Shown piece after piece: positions 60,087 through 64,000 of a DNA stretch of 64,000 nt. The position numbers and the translations under genes were made by a program. Numbering within the stretch: the first letter of the stretch is position 1; each line of letters opens with the position of its first letter. Source of the DNA: Arthrobacter sp. zg-Y820 (lineage in GTDB: Bacteria; Actinomycetota; Actinomycetes; Actinomycetales; Micrococcaceae); the NCBI RefSeq assembly GCF_030142155.1, contig NZ_CP126247.1, positions 3,224,001 through 3,288,000 of the forward strand. Direction: 5' to 3'. The notes under the pieces were generated by a model that saw only the letters and a list, made by a program, of their open reading frames with translations, did no database searches and was not told where the DNA came from.

Positions 60087-60941
60087 CTACTTCTGCGCGG
60101 CCGAGAGCTCCGCGGTGATCTCCGCTGCCCGCTCGGCGGCGGCACGGGCCCCGCGGGCCACGACATCGGGCAGTCCCTGCTCGTCGAAGCTGCGGATGGC
60201 GGCCTCGGTGGTGCCGTTGGGGCTGGTCACGGCGCGGCGCAGCACACCGGCATCGGCGCCCGGCTCGGCGAGCATGTAGCCGGCACCGGCGACGGTGTCG
60301 CGGGCGAGGACCGCCGAGAGCTCGGGATCCAGGCCCAGCTCCACGCCGGCGCGGGCCATGGCTTCGGCCAGGTAAAAGGCGTAGGCCGGACCGGAGCCGC
60401 TCACGGCGGACACGGCGTCGACCTGCTCTTCCGGCACCTGGACCACACGGCCGGTGGCGGACAAGAGCTCGGCGGCCAGCGCCATGGTGGCCTCGGTGGC
60501 GTTGGTGCCGGCGGAGATGGACACGACGCCGCGGCCCAGCCGGGACGGCGTGTTGGGCATGGAGCGGATGACGGGCTGGCCGGCGGGAAGCCCCGCTTCC
60601 AACAGCTCCAGGGAGACAGCCGCGGCCACGCTGATCACCACGGTGCCCGGACGCAGGGCTGGGGCGATTTCCGCCAAGAGCGCCGCGACGCCCACCGGCT
60701 TCACGCCGACGACGACGACGTCGGCGCCCGCTGCCGCGGTGCGGTTGGCTTCCGGGTCATCGTTGCTGGCCAGCACGGTGAGGCCGGCGTAGCGTCCGCG
60801 CAGTTCGGCTGCCCGTTCGGGGCGCCGCACGGTGGCGCTCACCTGTGCGGGCGGCATCCCGCCGGCGAGGATTCCGCCAAGAATGGCTTCGTTCATTGAG
60901 CCGCAGCCCAAAAAGGTCAGGTGGGTATGTCCGGTATCCAT
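60087..60941 (-). CDS. proC: Pyrroline-5-carboxylate reductase
   Basis: Last step of proline synthesis. 284 residues with the dinucleotide motif FLGCGSMNEAI near the start, and the active-site segment SAVSGSGPAYAFYLAEAM, DTVAGAGYML and TSPNGTTEAAI in the C-terminal dimer domain. It ends ppx / isomerase / proC on the minus strand, an arrangement found widely in actinobacteria. Confidence 0.96.
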   Translation of the reverse strand: MDTGHTHLTFLGCGSMNEAILGGILAGGMPPAQVSATVRRPERAAELRGRYAGLTVLASNDDPEANRTAAAGADVVVVGVKPVGVAALLAEIAPALRPGTVVISVAAAVSLELLEAGLPAGQPVIRSMPNTPSRLGRGVVSISAGTNATEATMALAAELLSATGRVVQVPEEQVDAVSAVSGSGPAYAFYLAEAMARAGVELGLDPELSAVLARDTVAGAGYMLAEPGADAGVLRRAVTSPNGTTEAAIRSFDEQGLPDVVARGARAAAERAAEITAELSAAQK

Positions 60942-60984
60942 GCCCCCGATTCTGTCACGGCACCCCGCGGGGCTCCGTATCGGG

Positions 60985-61815
60985 CTACTCCGAGATCTGG
61001 CCCAGGTTCATGCGGGCGAAGTCCAGGGTCTGCTTTAGCTGGTCCTCCCGCTCGCCGGCGCCCTTGACCTTGCGGGTACTCACTTCAATGGCCACCACGC
61101 CGGTGTACCCCGTTTCGCTCAGGTACTGCAGGGCTTCGGCGCAGCGCTGGGTGCCTTCACCGGGCAGCATGTGCTCGTCGCGCCCGTTGGGCGTGCCGTC
61201 GGTCAGGTGCACGTGACGCAGGCGGGAGCCGAGCTTGCGCAGTTCCTCATAGGAATCCATCCCGGCGATCGCGGCATGGGAGAAGTCCCAGGTGACATGC
61301 TCGTAGGGTTCCGTCACCGGATTCCAGTGCGGCAGGTAGGCCTTGGCTTCGCGGCCGCGGACCCGCCACGGGTACATGTTCTCCACGGCAATGGTTACGC
61401 CGTACTGCTCGGCGATGTGCCGCACGCCCTCGGCGAAGTTCTCCGCGTAGCCGGACTGCCAGCGGAACGGCGGATGCGCCACCACTGTCTTGGCCCCCAC
61501 CTCGGCGGCCATCGCGGCGGACAGCTCAATCTTGGTCCAGGCCTTGCCCCAGACCTGCTGGGTCAGCAGCAGGGTGGGCGCGTGAATGGCCATGATGGGC
61601 TGTGAGTAGCGCTCGCTGAGTGCGCTCAGGATCTGCGGGTTTTGGCTGTCGTTGCTGCCGGTAACCATGATCTCCACGCCGTCGTAGCCCAGGTCGTGGG
61701 CGACGGCGAAGGTGTCGTGCACGCTCAGCGGATAGACGGAGGCGCTGGACAGGGCCACCGGGATGAACGGGGCGGTGTCCTCTTCCGTCAGGGAAATCTC
61801 TGGTGACGTGGTCAT
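60985..61815 (-). CDS. Sugar phosphate isomerase/epimerase family protein
   Basis: A 276-residue TIM-barrel protein of the IolE/xylose-isomerase-like superfamily. Metal-ligand candidates are Glu in VEIMVTGSN, Glu in VAVENMYPW, Asp/His in WDFSHAA and HVHLTDG, and Glu in AIEVSTRK. The substrate is not known. Its ATG overlaps the ppx stop by four bases (ATGA), and proC follows 43 bp on, so it is the middle gene of an operon. Confidence 0.85.
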   Translation of the reverse strand: MTTSPEISLTEEDTAPFIPVALSSASVYPLSVHDTFAVAHDLGYDGVEIMVTGSNDSQNPQILSALSERYSQPIMAIHAPTLLLTQQVWGKAWTKIELSAAMAAEVGAKTVVAHPPFRWQSGYAENFAEGVRHIAEQYGVTIAVENMYPWRVRGREAKAYLPHWNPVTEPYEHVTWDFSHAAIAGMDSYEELRKLGSRLRHVHLTDGTPNGRDEHMLPGEGTQRCAEALQYLSETGYTGVVAIEVSTRKVKGAGEREDQLKQTLDFARMNLGQISE

Positions 61816-62849
61816 TCAGCTGGACTTTCCGTAGAAGTGGCTGTCAGGGGCGCCATCTCCGGCACCCGTTCCGGGAGGCGGCTGTCCGGCAGGGGGCTGT
61901 CCGGCAGCGGGCCGTCTGATTCGAAGCGCAGGGTGTCGAAGCGCTGCAGGATCAGCCCCTCGCGCAGCGCCCAGGGGCAGATCTCGAGCACCGGAAGATC
62001 GAAGGCTTCCATGGCCGCGTGGGCCGTCATGGCACCGGCGAGCACCTGCGACGCGCGGATCGGGGACACGCCGTCGAGGTTGCTGCGGTCGCTGATGCTC
62101 ATGGTTTCCAGGCGCTTGGTCCACAGTCCGAGGTCGGTGCGCTGCAGCTGGCGGCGCACGTAGGGCCCGGCAGCGGACGGGGCGGCACCGGTGATGCGGG
62201 CCAGCGAGCGGAAGGTCTTGGACGTGCCGACGGCGAGGTTCGGACGGCCGCAGGCAGCAAACTCCGCCGCGGCTTCCTGCACCGCTGCCCGGATGTGCTT
62301 GCGCAGCTTCTTGATGCTCTTGGCCGTGGGCGGATCGCCCGGAAGCCAGTCGCGGGTCAGCCGTCCGGCACCCAGCGGCAGGGACAGCGCGGTCTCGGGA
62401 AGTTCGTCGGCGCCCTGCGCCATTTCGAAGGATCCCCCGCCGATGTCCAGGTCCAGCAGGGTGCCGGCGCCCCAGCCGTACCAGCGGCGGACGGCCAGGA
62501 AGGTCAGCGACGCCTCGTCGGCGCCGCTCAGTTCCTTCAGCCGGACAGTGGTTTCGGCCTCCACCCGGGCGAGCACGGCCGCACCGTTGGGTGCTTCCCG
62601 GATCGCCGAGGTGCAGAAGGAGAGCAGGTCCTGGGCGCGGTGGCGGCGGGCAAACTCCCCGGCTTCCGCCACGAAGCCGATCAACTCGCGCTGCCCCGCT
62701 TCGGTGATGGCGCCGTCGTCGTCGAGGTAGGCGATCAGCGACAGCGGCCGCTTGTGGGAGGCAAACGGCACCGGCCGGGCACCCGGATGCGCGTCCACCA
62801 GCAGCAGGTGGACGGTGTTGGACCCGATGTCGAGGACTCCTAAGCGCAT
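61812..62849 (-). CDS. ppx: Ppx/GppA family exopolyphosphatase
   Basis: Releases phosphate from polyphosphate or converts pppGpp. A 345-residue ASKHA-fold protein with the first phosphate loop DIGSNTVHLLLVD and the second DLDIGGGSFEMA. It corresponds to the short actinobacterial Ppx1 type without the extra C-terminal domain. The C-terminal tail has a small PLPDSPLPDSRLPE repeat. ATG 62849 has GATAAT six bases upstream. Confidence 0.92.
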   Translation of the reverse strand: MRLGVLDIGSNTVHLLLVDAHPGARPVPFASHKRPLSLIAYLDDDGAITEAGQRELIGFVAEAGEFARRHRAQDLLSFCTSAIREAPNGAAVLARVEAETTVRLKELSGADEASLTFLAVRRWYGWGAGTLLDLDIGGGSFEMAQGADELPETALSLPLGAGRLTRDWLPGDPPTAKSIKKLRKHIRAAVQEAAAEFAACGRPNLAVGTSKTFRSLARITGAAPSAAGPYVRRQLQRTDLGLWTKRLETMSISDRSNLDGVSPIRASQVLAGAMTAHAAMEAFDLPVLEICPWALREGLILQRFDTLRFESDGPLPDSPLPDSRLPERVPEMAPLTATSTESPAE

Positions 62850-62855
62850 GACACC

Positions 62856-62861
62856 ATTATC
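62856..62861 (-). promoter_or_regulatory. -10 element of leaderless ppx transcript
   Basis: GATAAT on the minus strand, six bases before ATG 62849. It lies immediately after the terminator hairpin of topA. Confidence 0.6.
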
Positions 62862-62865
62862 CCGC

Positions 62866-62905
62866 GCCGAAGGGCAGCTCCCGTACACGGCAGCTGCCCT
62901 TCGGC
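62866..62905 (-). terminator. Hairpin between topA and ppx
   Basis: GCCGAAGGGCAGCT (62866-62879) and AGCTGCCCTTCGGC (62892-62905) are exact inverted repeats with a 12-nt loop. There is no T-run; the ppx promoter follows. Confidence 0.7.
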
Positions 62906-62940
62906 AAACATGGGAACGGCGGCCGGATCCCGTCAGCGGC

Positions 62941-64000
62941 CTACTTCTTGGCCGGTGCGCGCTTGCGGGCCGCCGGCTTGCGGGCGGCCGGCTTCTTGGC
63001 CGGACCCTTTTCGCGCTTCTCCGCCAGCAGCTCGATGGCCTGCTCGCGGGTCAGCTCTTCAATGGCCGTGGACCGGGGCACCGTGATGTTGGTGATGCCG
63101 TCGGTGATGTACGGACCGAAGCGGCCGTCCTTGACCACAATGGGCTTCTCCGACACCGGATCCGTGCCGAACTCCGCCAGCGGAGCCGCTGCCTGCCGGC
63201 CGCCGCGCTGCTTGGGCTGGGCGTAGATTTCCAGCGCCTGTTCCAGCGTGATGGTGAAGATTTCCTCTTCGGAACCGATGGAACGGGAGTCAGTGCCCTT
63301 CTTCAGGTACGGGCCGAAGCGGCCGTTCTGCACGGTGATCTCGTTGCCCTCGGCGTCGGTGCCCAGGACGCGCGGGAGCTTCATCAGCTTCAGCGCTTCC
63401 TCGAGCGTGACGGTTTCCACGCTCATGGTTTTGAACAGCGAGCCGGTGCGCGGCTTGGCCTTGACCGGCTTCTTCGGCGGCTTGGGCTTGCCGTTCTTGT
63501 AGTACTCCACCGGCTGGTTCGCCAGCTCCTCGGCGGTGACCTCGGGGATCAGCTCGATGACGTACGGGCCGTAGCGGCCGTTGCGGGCCACGATGGTGCG
63601 CCCGGTTTCCGGATCCTCGCCGAGCACGCGTTCCTCCGGTCCGGCGGTTTCCATCAGCTCGATCGCCTTTTCGGCGGTCAGCTCATCGGGGGCCAGGTCC
63701 TCGGGAACGTTGGCGCGCTCGGGCTCGGTGCCTTCCGGGGCGTCGGCGGGCAGCGGGCGTTCCAGGTACGGGCCGAACTTGCCCACGCGCAGGGTGATGC
63801 CCGGCGCGATCTCGATCGAGTTGATCGCCTTGGCGTCGATTTCGCCCAGGTCGTTCACGATCGTGTGCAGCCCGGTGTCCACGCGGTCACCGTAGTAGAA
63901 CTGGTTCAGCCACTCCACGCGGCCGGCCTCGCCGCGGGCAATGCGGTCCAGGTCCTCTTCGAGTTCGGCCGTGAAGTCGTAGTCCACGTAGTTGGTGAAG
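62941..64000 (-). CDS. topA: DNA topoisomerase I, C-terminal part (5' end outside the window)
   Basis: The visible 353 residues match the end of actinobacterial TopA: the end of the enzymatic domain (FTNYVDYDFTAELEEDLDRIARGE), and then repeated carboxy-terminal units of the type FGPYLERPL, GRYGPYVIEL, NGRFGPYLKKG and DGRFGPYITDG. The tail is basic (KKPAARKPAARKRAPAKK), as in mycobacterial TopA, which binds DNA by these Lys/Arg. The catalytic Tyr lies upstream, outside. The frame continues past the right edge. Confidence 0.95.
   Translation of the reverse strand, partial: FTNYVDYDFTAELEEDLDRIARGEAGRVEWLNQFYYGDRVDTGLHTIVNDLGEIDAKAINSIEIAPGITLRVGKFGPYLERPLPADAPEGTEPERANVPEDLAPDELTAEKAIELMETAGPEERVLGEDPETGRTIVARNGRYGPYVIELIPEVTAEELANQPVEYYKNGKPKPPKKPVKAKPRTGSLFKTMSVETVTLEEALKLMKLPRVLGTDAEGNEITVQNGRFGPYLKKGTDSRSIGSEEEIFTITLEQALEIYAQPKQRGGRQAAAPLAEFGTDPVSEKPIVVKDGRFGPYITDGITNITVPRSTAIEELTREQAIELLAEKREKGPAKKPAARKPAARKRAPAKK

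Overview
The window is about 64 kb of GC-rich, densely coding DNA from an actinobacterium (Actinomycetota). Gene content and order fit the Micrococcaceae (Arthrobacter and relatives). Supporting signs are a 32-residue bS22 ribosomal protein, many genes with a -10 hexamer only 6-7 nt before the start codon (leaderless mRNAs), frequent GTG starts, a menaquinone pathway, a PhoX phosphatase, and a conserved actinobacterial chain (ppx / sugar isomerase / proC / HTH / bS22 / HAD-IB / glutaredoxin). The genus is an inference. No tRNA, rRNA, CRISPR array, transposase or phage gene was seen.

Layout. 0-13 kb: assorted metabolic and envelope genes: a flavin oxidoreductase, a methyltransferase preceded by a truncated HAD reading frame, GNAT, PhoX with a PHO-box-like direct repeat, a coenzyme-binding reductase, menC, a PAP2 phosphatase, an MFS exporter, an MBL hydrolase and a CopC/membrane-protein pair. 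13-30 kb: crotonase, PadR with a membrane protein, patatin, prolyl oligopeptidase, DedA, an 818-bp non-coding tract of repeats, SGNH hydrolase, ATP-dependent DNA ligase, a second flavin oxidoreductase, a secreted acetamidase-like protein, VOC, CPBP protease, nnrD with a phosphatase, and an unrecognised translationally coupled two-gene unit. 30-42 kb: narGHJI-narK on the minus strand, back to back with menB-menE-menA. 43-48 kb: the System II cytochrome c maturation operon (TlpA/ResA, CcdA, ResB, CcsB) behind a phosphoglycerate-mutase-like gene. 48-52 kb: YceI and two tandem paralogous membrane proteins with very different low-complexity N-termini. 52-64 kb: rex, glutaredoxin-like, HAD-IB, bS22, HTH, gdhA, ArsR, acuC-like deacetylase, a TrkH/TrkA potassium pair, proC, isomerase, ppx and the C-terminal part of topA.

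How it works together. The middle of the window is a respiratory neighbourhood. Menaquinone synthesis (menC, menB, menE, menA) supplies the quinol oxidised by nitrate reductase, NarK moves nitrate and nitrite, the ResA/CcdA/ResB/CcsB set matures c-type cytochromes, and Rex, encoded nearby, senses NADH/NAD+. The order of the cytochrome c, men and ppx-proC-bS22 segments recalls the Mycobacterium tuberculosis Rv0496-Rv0558 region (from memory), with the nar operon added next to menB here.

Most unusual items: an about 84-bp element with 13-bp inverted ends in three copies, a perfect 52-bp palindrome behind menC, the paralogous pair with glutamine/tyrosine-rich versus Pro/Glu-repeat N-termini, the truncated HAD frame joined in frame to a methyltransferase, and the coiled-coil/membrane pair at 29-30 kb.
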